Below are positions 1 to 10,346 of a stretch of 64,000 nt of DNA, piece after piece. Position 1 is the first letter of the stretch, and each line of letters begins with the position of its first letter. The notes beneath the pieces were generated by a model, which saw only the letters and a program-made list of their open reading frames with translations, did not search any database and had not been told where the DNA came from. Source of the stretch: Stereum hirsutum FP-91666 SS1. Its lineage: Eukaryota; Basidiomycota; Agaricomycetes; Russulales; Stereaceae. A program made the translations under genes and the position numbers. The stretch is from contig NW_006763132.1 in NCBI RefSeq assembly GCF_000264905.1, positions 1,548,514 through 1,612,513 of the forward strand, read 5' to 3'.

Positions 1-433
1 TCTGTGGATCCACGGATCCCTGTATATTTGCTTCCTCGGCGGCCGAGCCTGATCAGAGGGAAGAAGACGTGTGTTGAAGACGGTCGTGTTATAAGCGGCA
101 TCTAGTGCGTACGATTTCGAGTGCTAGGTGATGTCGTCGAGCTTACTAGCTATTAAACAACAGATATTCCGATGTCGGAAACGGGTGGATTTTTCATGTG
201 GGGCTGTACGTCTTCCCGCTGGACTATGAATACCACTGCATACTTCAAAGTTCGTGGACATCCTATAGTGGGAACAATACACATCCACCCTAGTATCCGG
301 AAGTTTAAAATGATCCACCGATGCTCCGCCAGTCGGTATACCTGTCTATAATATCGTGCACCGTCGACTTTCAAACGACCACTCATACCGTGACCAAAAC
401 ACACACCTACATCCACCTGCAGACGTCGTCATC
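1..433. other. gene-free 5' edge of window
   Basis: I see no supportable gene here. The short open frames on both strands show no family resemblance. The part just before 434 probably contains the promoter and leader of the downstream oxidoreductase. Confidence 0.5.
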
Positions 434-1709
434 ATGTCCTCCTCCATCCACAGAGCACTCCTCACCGAATCCAAAGGCGCGCCACTAATCCTCGGGACGC
501 TCCCCACGCCCAAACCCGGTCCAGGTCAGCTTCTTGTTAAGATCTTAGCCACGACAATCAACCCGGTGGATACGTATCAGGCGCGGGGCCTCCTCGTCGC
601 TTCATGGCCTAATGTATGTGGATTCGACGGGGCTGGGATTGTGGAGGAGGTGGGTGAGGGCGTTACGGGCTTTGCGAAAGGGGACAGAGTGTACGTGGCC
701 AGGGTCTAGCTCGCTTTCGATGCCCAGGCTGACGGTTCAACAGCATGTATGGTCCTGATGCAGCTCCTGCGAATGGGAAGACATGGCAGGAGTACGCACT
801 CGCACTCGCATCCGTGACTGCTAAGGTCTGTGGTTTTGCTCATCATGTACTTTGTCCGCCATTCATAACATCCCACCACCACAGATCCCCTCTAACATTT
901 CCTTCGAGAAAGCGGCGACCATCCCGCTTTGTCTCTCCACTGCCGTCGTAGGCCTCTATGGACAGCTGAGGGAAAACCACGGTGGTGCGGGACTCGTTCG
1001 TCCCTGGGAACAGGGCGGCAGGAACAAATATCATAACGAGGCTATCGTCGTTATAGGCGGCTCGACCTGCGTTGGTCAGTTTGGTGAGTAGTGCTCGCTT
1101 GCAAGTCCTGTCAACGTGGTCCCCTGACGGTCTTGAACCTTTCGAATCCGCGGGGCAGCTATCCAGATGGCTAAGATGTCCGGCTTCAGCCCCATCATTG
1201 CCACCGCTTCCTCGCGCAATGAAGAATACTGCAAGGCAGCAGGCGCGACCCATGTCATCGATTATACCAACACACCGTACGGACCCGCACTCGTCAAAGC
1301 CGTCTCCTCCATCACGACCGCACCGATCAAGGTGATCTACGACACCATCGTAAGCAAAGAGTCTCAACTGGCCTGTTGGTCCATCCTCGCACCTGCCGGT
1401 CAGCTCCTCTTGGCACATCCGGCTCCGCCCAAGGAGATAATAGGTGGAGACGGGTTCGTGGATCAAGATGGGAGGAGGGTGATTGGTGTGGCTGGAAGTG
1501 TGCATAATGACAAGGCGGGGGGCGATACAAGACTTGGGAAGAGTTTGTTTGGTGCGTTGGAGGGGATGGTGAGAGACGGGGATGTGAAGCCTAGTAAGGT
1601 CGAGTTGCTTCCAAAAGGTTTACTGGGCATCCCGGAAGGAGTAGAAAGGCTGATGGCGGGTAAGGTCAGTGGGAGGAAACTGGTCGCGAGGATTGCGGAC
1701 ACGCCTTAA
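434..1709 (+). CDS. medium-chain dehydrogenase/reductase (quinone oxidoreductase/enoyl reductase-like)
   Basis: This is an NAD(P)H-dependent oxidoreductase of the MDR superfamily, with an N-terminal GroES-like fold and a C-terminal Rossmann domain. Four exons join at introns 691-743, 826-884 and 1084-1158. The first splice restores GDRVMYGPD, the second joins AK to IPSNISFEKAATIP, and the third places VGQF before AIQMAKMSGF. ATTINPVDTYQ and FDGAGIVEEVGEGVTGF near the N-terminus are typical of the non-zinc quinone-oxidoreductase/ToxD-like branch, and VVIGGSTCVGQF is the nucleotide-binding loop. I see no structural zinc Cys cluster. The start at 434 is the first ATG giving a normal N-terminus. 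The substrate cannot be told from sequence. The next gene on the same strand makes biotin, and I see no functional link. Confidence 0.85.
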
Positions 1710-1993
1710 TGAGTTGCTACTGGCTGATGTATACCCTCGTCTCACACCGGTAAATGCTCCATGTTCGTGGACCAAGTTGAGCTGTGTCAAGCTGTCGCGC
1801 CGACCTGTTGGGTGGAGCTTCCAAGTTGATGTTACGGCATCTGAATTTACGTAAATGGCGTGCATACTATACCACGGCCGCGGCCGCTTGATGCCGAAAT
1901 TGTTCTTTCGTTCTACGATCCGTCGCCGTCCTCACTTTGAGCAATCTTCAAGCCGTCTTTTGACTCGAACCTCCACATGCATGTAGAGTGACA

Positions 1994-4796
1994 ATGTCCC
2001 TCCTCCTCAAAAATCTGCGACTACATCAAGTTTTCGGCGCCAACACCGATGTCGGGAAAACCATCCTCACGTCGGCTCTCGTACGCGCTTCGGCTTCGTT
2101 GAAAAATCAGGTATACTATCTAAAGCCTGTTAGCACAGGTCCCATGAAGGATGCCGATGACGAGTAAGTTGTTTCTGACAAGATAAAGTCGAGGGTAGGT
2201 ACTGTGTGCTGACAATGTGCGACGCAGACACGTATTGCGGTATGCTGGCGCCCACAAACAATTCATCAAAGCGAACTGTCTATTTCGCTTCGATGAACCC
2301 CTCAGTCCTCATCTGGCTGCCCAGATGGCATCGGAAAAAGCAGGAGTAGATGTGTGTTGACTTGGTCTTTTTGTTGTACACTGCCATCTAATCTGGGCCT
2401 CCCCAGCTAGCACCACCATCTGACGAGACATTCGTAACTTCTGTGGCGACTTACATCCGACGATGTGCTACACAATCTCAAGAAGCCAGTCATATGTATG
2501 TCGAAACAGCAGGAGGTGAGATTCAATGACACTTTAAATTAGCGGTAAACCGACGTCATTACTCTTCTGTCCTCCTTGTGGTACTGGTCTGATCCCTTTC
2601 GACATCATTTTCACAGGCGTACACAGCCCAACATTATCTGGGACCACTCAGCTTGACAGCTACAGGCCTCTGTTTCTTCCAACTATTTTGATCGGCGACT
2701 CTAGACTAGGCGGCATATCATCCACGATATCGTCCTACGAATCTCTTCTTCTACGCGGCTACATCGTCGACGCCATTCTCCTATTCAAGGACGATTACTA
2801 CCGGAACTACGAGTACCTCACTCCTTACTTTGCGGAGCGTGGAGTCCACGTCTCAGCGTTTGAACCACCACCACCTCTGGAGTCCGATCCGTCCAGGAAC
2901 TTCGAGGTCACAGACCAATATTACGGCTCCCTAGTTCCCGATGACCAGCAAGGTGGACTTTTCGACATCCAGCGGCATCTAGACGATTGCCACGCAAAGC
3001 GGATAAGCGAGCTAGAGTCCATGCCACAACGAACGCTCGACACTGTCTGGTGGCCTTTCGTCCAGCACGGTCTCGTCAAAGGTCCCGCAGAAGTGAACGT
3101 AATCGACAGCGCTTCTCAAGATTTCTTCTCCATCTACAATGGCCACAAATCTTCCACAGCAACTACCCTCACTTCCCCAGACGCAGAGAAAGCGAATTCA
3201 AGTTCACTCCTCGAGCCTCAATACGATGGCTCATCGTCCTGGTGGACCCAAGCTCTCGGCCATGCTCATCCCTCTCTCACCCTCGCCGCCGCCCGGGCGT
3301 CCGGACGATACGGGCACGTCATGTTCCCCCAGGCGACGCACCTTCCAGCCCTCCAACTCTCCGAATTCCTCGTCAACAAAGGCCCAGGGAAGGGCTGGGC
3401 ATCTCGCGCCTTCATCTCCGATAATGGGTCCACGGGCATGGAGGTGGCGCTCAAGATGGCTTTGCGGGCGTACACGGTACGACATGGGACAAAATACGAG
3501 GAGGACGGGAAGACGAAGAAGGCTCTTGGGATCATTGGACTGAAGGGAAGTTACCACGGAGACACTATTGGCGCCATGGATGCTTGTGAGGAGGGCGTTT
3601 ATACCTGCGAGTGGCACCAGGCCAAAGGATACTGGTTCGATCCACCGAGCATTTCCATCCGTAACGGCGAGCCCACGGTGACTGTACCCCCCGCCATAGC
3701 TGCACACGGGAAACTTCCCTCAGAGCATATAGCAGTTGAAACTATCGCTTATGCTTACGATGTTCCTCGTCGGCTGCACTCGCCGCTTGCAGAGATCTAT
3801 CGTGACTACACTCGGACCACCATCGAGAAACTGAAGCAACGACATGGACCATCATTCGCCGCCATGGTACTCGAACCCCTAGTCCTCGGTGCAGGTGGAA
3901 TGGTCTTCGTCGATCCCCTCTTCCAACGCGTCATGATCGACACCGTCCGCGAGACATTCTCCTCTCCCCCTGCAACCCCCCAATCTGAGGACCCCACCAC
4001 CTGGCGCGGTCTGCCCGTCATCTTCGACGAAGTCTTCGTAGGCCTCTACAGACTCGGCCTACAATCCACAGCTCCTCTCCTCGGCGTCAATCCCGACATC
4101 TCCGTCAACGCTAAGATCCTCACTGGAGGCCTCCTCCCCCTCGCCGTCACTCTCGCTTCCAACTCCATCTTCGAAGCCTTCTTAAGCGACAAAAAAACGG
4201 ATGCTTTATTGCATGGGCACAGTTATTCGGCACACGCGGTGGGATGCGAAGTCGCGAACGAGACGTTGAAAATCATAGAAGGAATGAATGAGAATGGCGC
4301 CTGGGATGCGGCGAAAGATATGTGGCGGAATGTGGCGACACAGAGTGGAGAAGGTCTTGAGGGCGAGAAATCGGTCACTGTGAGCTCTGAGAGTGAGGTT
4401 TGGAGTTTCTGGGATCCAAGCTTCGTGGATGCGGTGTCGCAGCTGTCCAATACAGAAGAAGTCATGACGCTTGGAACTGTCCTTGCCATCAAGCTCAAAG
4501 ACTCGGACGCGGGTACGTTACTTGTGAATCTCGTCTTTCTCACTGACGGATTGACTAACATCTCAAACTCAGGCTATCAATCTCATTCGGCACAGACCAC
4601 ACTGCAATCACTCAACTCGAAAGTGCAGAGCACAGACGACATCGTGTCCTCTGCGCCTGGAGGAGCACCATTCAGCATCCACTTCAGGACATTGGGAAAT
4701 GTGGCGTATTTCATGACGAGTCTGAACACGTCTCCGGCCACCGTCAGGTCTGTTGAGGACAGAATATGGGCCGTACTGGGAGAGGCGAAGGAATAA
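1994..4796 (+). CDS. bioDA: bifunctional dethiobiotin synthetase / DAPA aminotransferase
   Basis: The protein carries two consecutive steps of biotin synthesis in one chain. The N-terminal BioD domain (ATP-dependent ring closure of diaminopelargonate) has the P-loop GANTDVGKT about 15 residues in, LKPVSTGP, and the ETAGGVHSP loop. The C-terminal BioA domain is a PLP-dependent class III aminotransferase with WWPFVQHG, HAHPSL, DNGSTGMEVALKMA, GSYHGDT, the IFDEVFVGLYRLG region, and the AKILTGGLLPLAVTLAS segment that holds the PLP lysine. Introns lie at 2164-2227, about 2352-2406, about 2517-2617, and about 4515-4573. The last is a multiple of three without a stop, so a naive reading leaves it in as coding. 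In plants and filamentous fungi this BioD-BioA fusion is mitochondrial, whereas yeast has separate BIO4 and BIO3. The domains are intact. Confidence 0.93.
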
Positions 4797-5073
4797 TATA
4801 TGATTATATAGACCGATCGTGCAGCGTTTTCGGTAAAGTAGAATATGAATCTGACATCTTCGGGTTTTGACCGTCCTCTCCAACAATTCGGGAAGTATTC
4901 CGGGAGGATGAACGCCGCGCGCCTTGGGGTGAAAGGAACGTGTCATTGCAAAGATGCCTATCCCAAGTCCGCGTAAAGATACCCTTTTGTACCCTGCCTT
5001 TCCCATGCGCAGAGCCTACCCCGACCAATCCCTACAATCCCGAAAGCACAAGAAGGTATATGCAGCAGCTAGA

Positions 5074-5572
5074 TTACTTGGAGAATGCGCGGATAATCTT
5101 GGCGGAGATGTGTAGGAAGAAAATGGAGGCGATGAAAGAGAGCGATAGGACGAGGACGATGAACGGGTCCCTGTAACATCGTTAATAACAGCAGCAATGT
5201 CAGCATATTCTTCAACCAATACTAGACGAGAGAGCACGGACACTCTGAGGCCGGGTGAGTCGTCGGTGTAGAGCTTGAGCATGGTGTTAGATGACCCGCC
5301 AGCACCTGCAGCTCGTGTGGAGTTTGGTTTCGAGACCTGTGCCGACGACGCGCCAGCGCGGCGACTAAACATATCCGTTAGAAACAATGAATATATTGTC
5401 GATTCACTGGGTAGAGCCAGTCATGCACAAAGTAGTACAGACCGAATTTGTGCGCCAGGAGGCTTAGCTACGGCATTGGCAGGGGACGCAGGGCGGGCGG
5501 AATCAGAGTCGGACTGCACCAGCAACAATTCTTGAGCAATGTGAGCAACAATGTATAGATTGGACGTACCAT
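5074..5572 (-). CDS. SBH1: Sec61 beta, protein translocon subunit
   Basis: This is the small tail-anchored subunit of the ER Sec61 channel. Four exons give 97 residues: 5570-5572 (the ATG alone), 5443-5513, 5242-5364 and 5074-5170. The diagnostic block is SNTMLKLYTDDSPGLRVDP, followed by one C-terminal membrane helix (FIVLVLSLSFIASIFFLHI) and a short basic end. The R-V-D junction is rebuilt by the last intron (donor GTCCGT) and matches yeast Sbh1. The N-terminus is Ser/Pro/Ala-rich and cytosolic, as usual. The first intron follows the start codon directly. The gene lies between bioDA and SDE2, both on the opposite strand; its ATG is only about 170 bp from the SDE2 ATG, so the two probably share a promoter. 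Confidence 0.93.
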
Positions 5573-5740
5573 CGTGTGCGGGGTGGAAGGTAACGGTGAA
5601 GGTGAGTTGCAGCTGGCTGCTGGCACTTTCCGCGCGACGCTGAACAGCCCAAAGTGGCGACGTGGCCGGCTGACTCAGCATTCCCCGTCTTTCCCTCGAC
5701 CACCACGCCGAATTGTACCCCGTCCTCACCGTTCACGACG

Positions 5741-6655
5741 ATGGCCACCACCGTTCTTATCTCGACATTCCCGCCTTTCCCTACTCTTGCCTTCTCTGCA
5801 CCCTCCGATATCACTCTCGATGGCCTCTACGAGTCGCTCTCTGACCGTTACCCTTTCCTGCCATCTTCCGATGACCTCTTCCTTAGCCCCCTCTCTGGAA
5901 TCTTACCGGATGGATCCACCACGCTTGCATCTCTTCACTCCTCGGCCTCAGATGAAGAGACATCAGATCTCGTCTCGCTGAGACTGGCGCCACGAATGCG
6001 TGGTGGAAAGGGAGGCTTTGGGTCTCAGTTGCGTGCGGCAGGTGGGCGCATGAGCAGTCAGAAGACGAGCAACAATGACTCGTGTAGAGATCTCAGTGGA
6101 CGAAGGTTGAGCACCATCAAGGAGGCAAAGAAGTACGTTTTGTGTCCGCTCTTCTCTCCTCTCAGTGCTGACATGCTTCTCTAGATTGGCAGAATACCTA
6201 GAATCAGAGCCTGATCGCAAGAAGGCTGCAGCAGAGGCTCAGAAGGCAAAGCTCGAGGCTCTCGAGCGTAAGCTGGGTATCGATAAGAACGGAGCCCCCA
6301 GCGGTGAGCCCTCGGTGGGCAAGAAGCGCCGCTTGGATGACACCGAGTTCATCGAGCAGAGCAAGGATATTGTGGATAATGTTAGGAGTGCGGTCGCAAT
6401 GGGTGCGTTTCTCATGTCTTTCAAGCGCCCGACTTTCAACTTACATTGACTGATGATATTCCAGGCCTGCTGAAGAAGAAGAAGAAAATTAAGACGAGCC
6501 CTCCACCAAAGGAGCCATCCCCCAAGGATTCTGAGCCTGCTTCGTCTTCGTCCAAGGCCGCTCCTGCCCCTGTTACATCTGACGTCGCGGAGAAAGCTGT
6601 CGATGGACCTCCTGCATCTACTTCCACCGCAGCTCTTTCTGCCGTGGGTGCTTAG
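5741..6655 (+). CDS. SDE2: Sde2, ubiquitin-fold splicing/genome-stability factor
   Basis: The first about 85 residues form the divergent ubiquitin-like fold, which ends at [17 protein letters not shown]. In fission yeast and human Sde2 the chain is cut after this GG, and the Lys-GlyGly fragment joins the spliceosome. The conserved ACRDLSGRR box appears here as CRDLSGRRL, followed by a Lys/Glu-rich coiled coil ([19 protein letters not shown]) and a Pro/Ser-rich disordered tail. Two introns (6133-6184 and 6403-6464) restore KEAKKLAEYLES and [11 protein letters not shown]. An in-frame ATG at 5654 would add 29 unlike residues, so I chose 5741. The gene is divergent from Sec61 beta. Confidence 0.92.
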
Positions 6656-7327
6656 AGTGACTTGACGTTCCATTAGTGGTTGTGATTTCGGTCTCGTTCC
6701 TTGCATTGTGTATGTACTCCTGTCCGCGTGTCCTCCTCTATCGTTTTCTTTGTCTGGTTAATGTACTCCAATTCCTTTCTTCTTTATTTCTGAGAGCTTG
6801 CGCAAGATCCGTGTAGCTTTTCACTCGCTCGACACGATATCACTAGCCATAGATATCCGTACACAGTGGGATGACTCAAAGGCTGCGCTGAATTCGCAGC
6901 TCTTTCAACTTCAACATCATTCGTCCCAGTAAGTAATCTAACAGAGGGTCTTGGCCTTACCAAGGTATCAAGTTACCACGACGGTACATGGTGTCCGTTC
7001 TCCACTACTGCGGTTCCCTCTAGGCCATCATCAGTTACCCTTTCCTCGACGTTGAAGGTTGAACGTCGAGTCATTCATCTTCTGCGCACGCTGTCGTTCC
7101 GCGGCTTTCCCGCAGGTGCGATAGCCAAAATGTACACTGTTTCTGGGGTGGCCGAACCTGTGCGCCTACCTACCTCGTGTACCTTACCTTCGATCACGGT
7201 TCCTTACCTCATTGCTTCCGACGGTGAGTTCGGAAGACGATAAATATAAGAGCACGCTATCCTTCTCTTACTAGGCCCCCGTGCTTCCTCCCTCTCATTT
7301 GGTTGTCGGTACTTGAACAACGCGATT
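6656..7327 (+). promoter_or_regulatory. upstream region of aminopeptidase 1 with TATA box
   Basis: There is no gene here. A TATA-like box (TAAATATAAG, 7241-7250) lies about 80 nt before the aminopeptidase ATG. A similar box sits at nearly the same distance in front of the second copy. Confidence 0.55.
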
Positions 7328-9787
7328 ATGAGAGTCACTTTGGTTGCCTTGGCTAGCGCCGTCCACTTTGTCGCGTCCGTCATCGCGTCTTCTGACTTTC
7401 AGCTTCCGTTGACACTCAATGGCCTCATCGACGAGTCTACTTTCACTCTCGATCCTGGATTCGTCAATGAAGCTGGCTTTGACTTCAGTATTCTCGGCAA
7501 CCAACGTTTGGTGGAGCTGGAAGACGGCTCTGTAGCATGGATGACCGAGTTAGACAAGGTTGACAGAATAGTGCGACTACGAAGGCTTGTGATGTTGCTG
7601 AGAGTTCGTTCTTTGTTTCGTAGATCAAGATGAAGGCTCAAGGTCACTGGTTCGTCGACATGTGAGTCGTTCAACAATATTTCATGCCGTAGTACGATTA
7701 TTGACCAGACTACCCTCTTCAGCACGGAAACACAGGACTTGGGCTCGCTTTCCCATCTCCGCAAGACGTTCAGTGAGTTCGTTGCAATTGAGAAATCTAC
7801 CCGGTCCCAGCGACTTGTTGTGCTGAATTGAATAACGCTGTGTTCCTGTATCGCAGACTTCCCCACGAAGATGAACGCCTCGGAAAAGGTCAAGAAGGTG
7901 ATCGGAACCCTTTCTACTGAGCTTCCGATTTCGGTCTTGGAGAAGATGACGGGATACTTCACGAGATGTGCGTCCCAACTTGCTCTCGCACAAAAATTGA
8001 TACACTACGAACTGAATTGTATACTCAGACTATATGTCCAAGGTGCCGCTCCTCATTTCGGATTGTCGAGGCCCATGTTACAGCTTTGCTGACGCAGTTA
8101 CATCCAGACTGGGCGCGAGAGTCAGGCATATTTGGCCTCGAAAATTGAAGAGGTATGGTACTCTCGTATACTCTTGCCTCGCTCAGCTCATCAATCCGGG
8201 TACACTCAGGTTACCACCAGCTACGCCTCCCCAGCCCTTCAAAGTCTCATCACACAGACGGAGTTCAAACATATATGGGGCCAGAATAGCATCGTAAGCT
8301 CTGACTTCTGTTTAAGTGAACATGCAGAGACGCTAACAAAGACTATTAGATTGTTCGCATCAACGGATCCGCGCCAACCGACGATGGAGTCGTCGTAATC
8401 AGTGGTATGCTCTTCTGCCGCGCACTCAGCTCTTGCCCTTGTTTATATTTTTCGATATCTATTTCAGCTCATCAGGATAGGTGATCAAACATACCTTACG
8501 AGACATTCATTCGCGTTTATTCCTGTTCGCATAGTACAAACAAGATTCCCTGGCTACGCTCTCCTGGCGCGGACGACGATGGTACGACCGTAGCTATCAT
8601 CATTCGAATTCATGACCGCTGACCCCTTTCTCTCACTACCAATTCATTTTGCTATCCTCTCAGGTTCTGGTACTGTCACAATCTTGGAGGCTTACCGTGG
8701 TCTCATCGCCGCGGACTTCCGACCGGTTCAGAACGTCGAATTCCACTGGTACGCTGCCGAGGTATGGTCAGGGTTTCCTACCCATCTCCGCTTATCACCA
8801 GCTGTGGTTCTCGCTCTCCAGTCAGGTAGCTTACTATGTATTGTGTTCACGTCTGCAGGAGGGTGGGCTTCTGGGATCTCAAGCTGTAGTCTCTGCATAC
8901 GAGAAGGCTGGCGCGAACGTCCTTGCTCAGATACAGGTCTGCCTATATTCTCGTGTGCACGAGTGACTGTCAGATTTTTGACGGCTTCTACACAGTTTGA
9001 CATGACGGCTTGGGTGGCGAATGGGTCTGAAGAGGTGATCGGGATCTACAGAAAGTTCGTGGATGATGAGTAAGTGTTTTCCCCGCGCCTCATCTTATGT
9101 TGAATCGCAGTGTTTGATACGATATATGATGTATCGTTATAGCTTGACCGAATTCAACAAGAGACTCGTTGATGAGTATTTGGACATACCCTGGGTAGAG
9201 GTAAGAACTTGTGCAGAATGCCATGATTCTGTGTTCTGACTGATCTTGGGGTGGCATATAAACAGAGCGCTCGTAAGTCCTTTCATTTCTCTTCCAAACT
9301 CCTGAATCATGTTATTGACTGGCCATTCACAATACTCAGTTCCCGGAAGAGCTGGAAGCGATCAGTGCGTGATTACCGCCTTGTCCTCGTAAAACCATGC
9401 TCACTGCTACATTGTAGCATGTCCTGGCATAAAGCCGGGTACTCTTCTTCCTTCGCCTGTGGTAAGTAATTTCCACAGCCCCGTCATTGAAGCATATCTC
9501 ATGTCTTTGTTCCGACACTCACTTTCTCCTCGCTTGCTCTGTTTCTGGAACAGAGGGAGCTTGGGAGCAGATGTCACGCGATGATGTCCACTCTGAACGC
9601 GAGTACGTCTTGTCCTCCTCTAAGCATAGCGTTACTCTTTCTTTCAAGCTGAAGACGCTGACTGGTTCTCTTTTCTTCTTTTCGCACCAGTGCCATCGAT
9701 GTCTCCGACGAGTTCAGCTTTGATCATATTGTTAGGTTTTCCAAGCTGGCGGTCGCTTTCGCTGTCGAACTCGGCGGATGGGAGTAA
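7328..9787 (+). CDS. secreted M28 leucine aminopeptidase, copy 1
   Basis: This is an extracellular zinc aminopeptidase that removes N-terminal residues from peptides. A signal peptide (MRVTLVALASAVHFVASVIA) is followed by a propeptide. The catalytic domain is cut by many short introns. Spliced landmarks are RINGSAPTDDGVVVISAHQDS (HxD, first zinc His and its Asp, around 8466), PGADDDGSGTVTILEAYR (bridging Asp, around 8560-8690), WYAAEEGGLLGSQAV (general base and zinc Glu, around 8750-8880) and QIQFDMTAW (around 8930-9010, zinc Asp). All metal and catalytic residues are present. The C-terminus IDVSDEFSFDHIVRFSKL ends in ELGGWE. The start at 7328 gives a clean signal peptide. It is a tandem paralogue of the next gene. 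Confidence 0.9.
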
Positions 9788-10346
9788 GCGGGTGGATTTG
9801 TAAACGTCAGGCTTGAGGCGATGGTAGAGATGCCTGTTAGAGGTGTGGATTGGGATGACCATTCGGTTTGACGTTATTTGTGGCCAGTTATGGATGGCGT
9901 ATGTGGTGGGTGTTGTATCCTGGCCACATCTATTGTAGTCCCTTCAGCCGATATTTTCAAGGTATAAGCCACTCCCACTCTTCACAGCTAGACAAGATGT
10001 CCGTTCTGCATTCCCTAGTGCCACTTGGGTATCAGTTCCGGGCGGCGATCCTTCCCGCCGTCGGATGTAGGCCTTATCACTGTCCGCATTATCTCAGTCT
10101 CGAATTGGTCCCGACATGATACCACATGCTCCCATATGCGTATTTGAACGTCCGGGCTCAGAATCTCTTTGATTTTCTGGTTGTGTCAAGTCGGCGCAGC
10201 CATACTCATGGGCATTGACCGGCCAGCCCTACCTTACTGACGCCGGCAGGAACCATCAATGTGCATTGATATAAAGGAATGGAAGAGCCCGTCATCCGTG
10301 CATCCTTGGCTTCCTGTTCTTCCTCTGTTACAACTTGCAGGCTACC
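9788..10346 (+). promoter_or_regulatory. intergenic region between tandem aminopeptidases, TATA at 10270-10275
   Basis: There is no gene here. A TATAAA at 10270-10275 lies 77 nt before the ATG of copy 2, mirroring copy 1. Confidence 0.55.

Noticed and set aside
1870..1892. GGCCGCGGCCGC palindrome downstream of the oxidoreductase
   Set aside because: It is a short GC palindrome without a T tract. There is no basis to call a terminator in a eukaryote.
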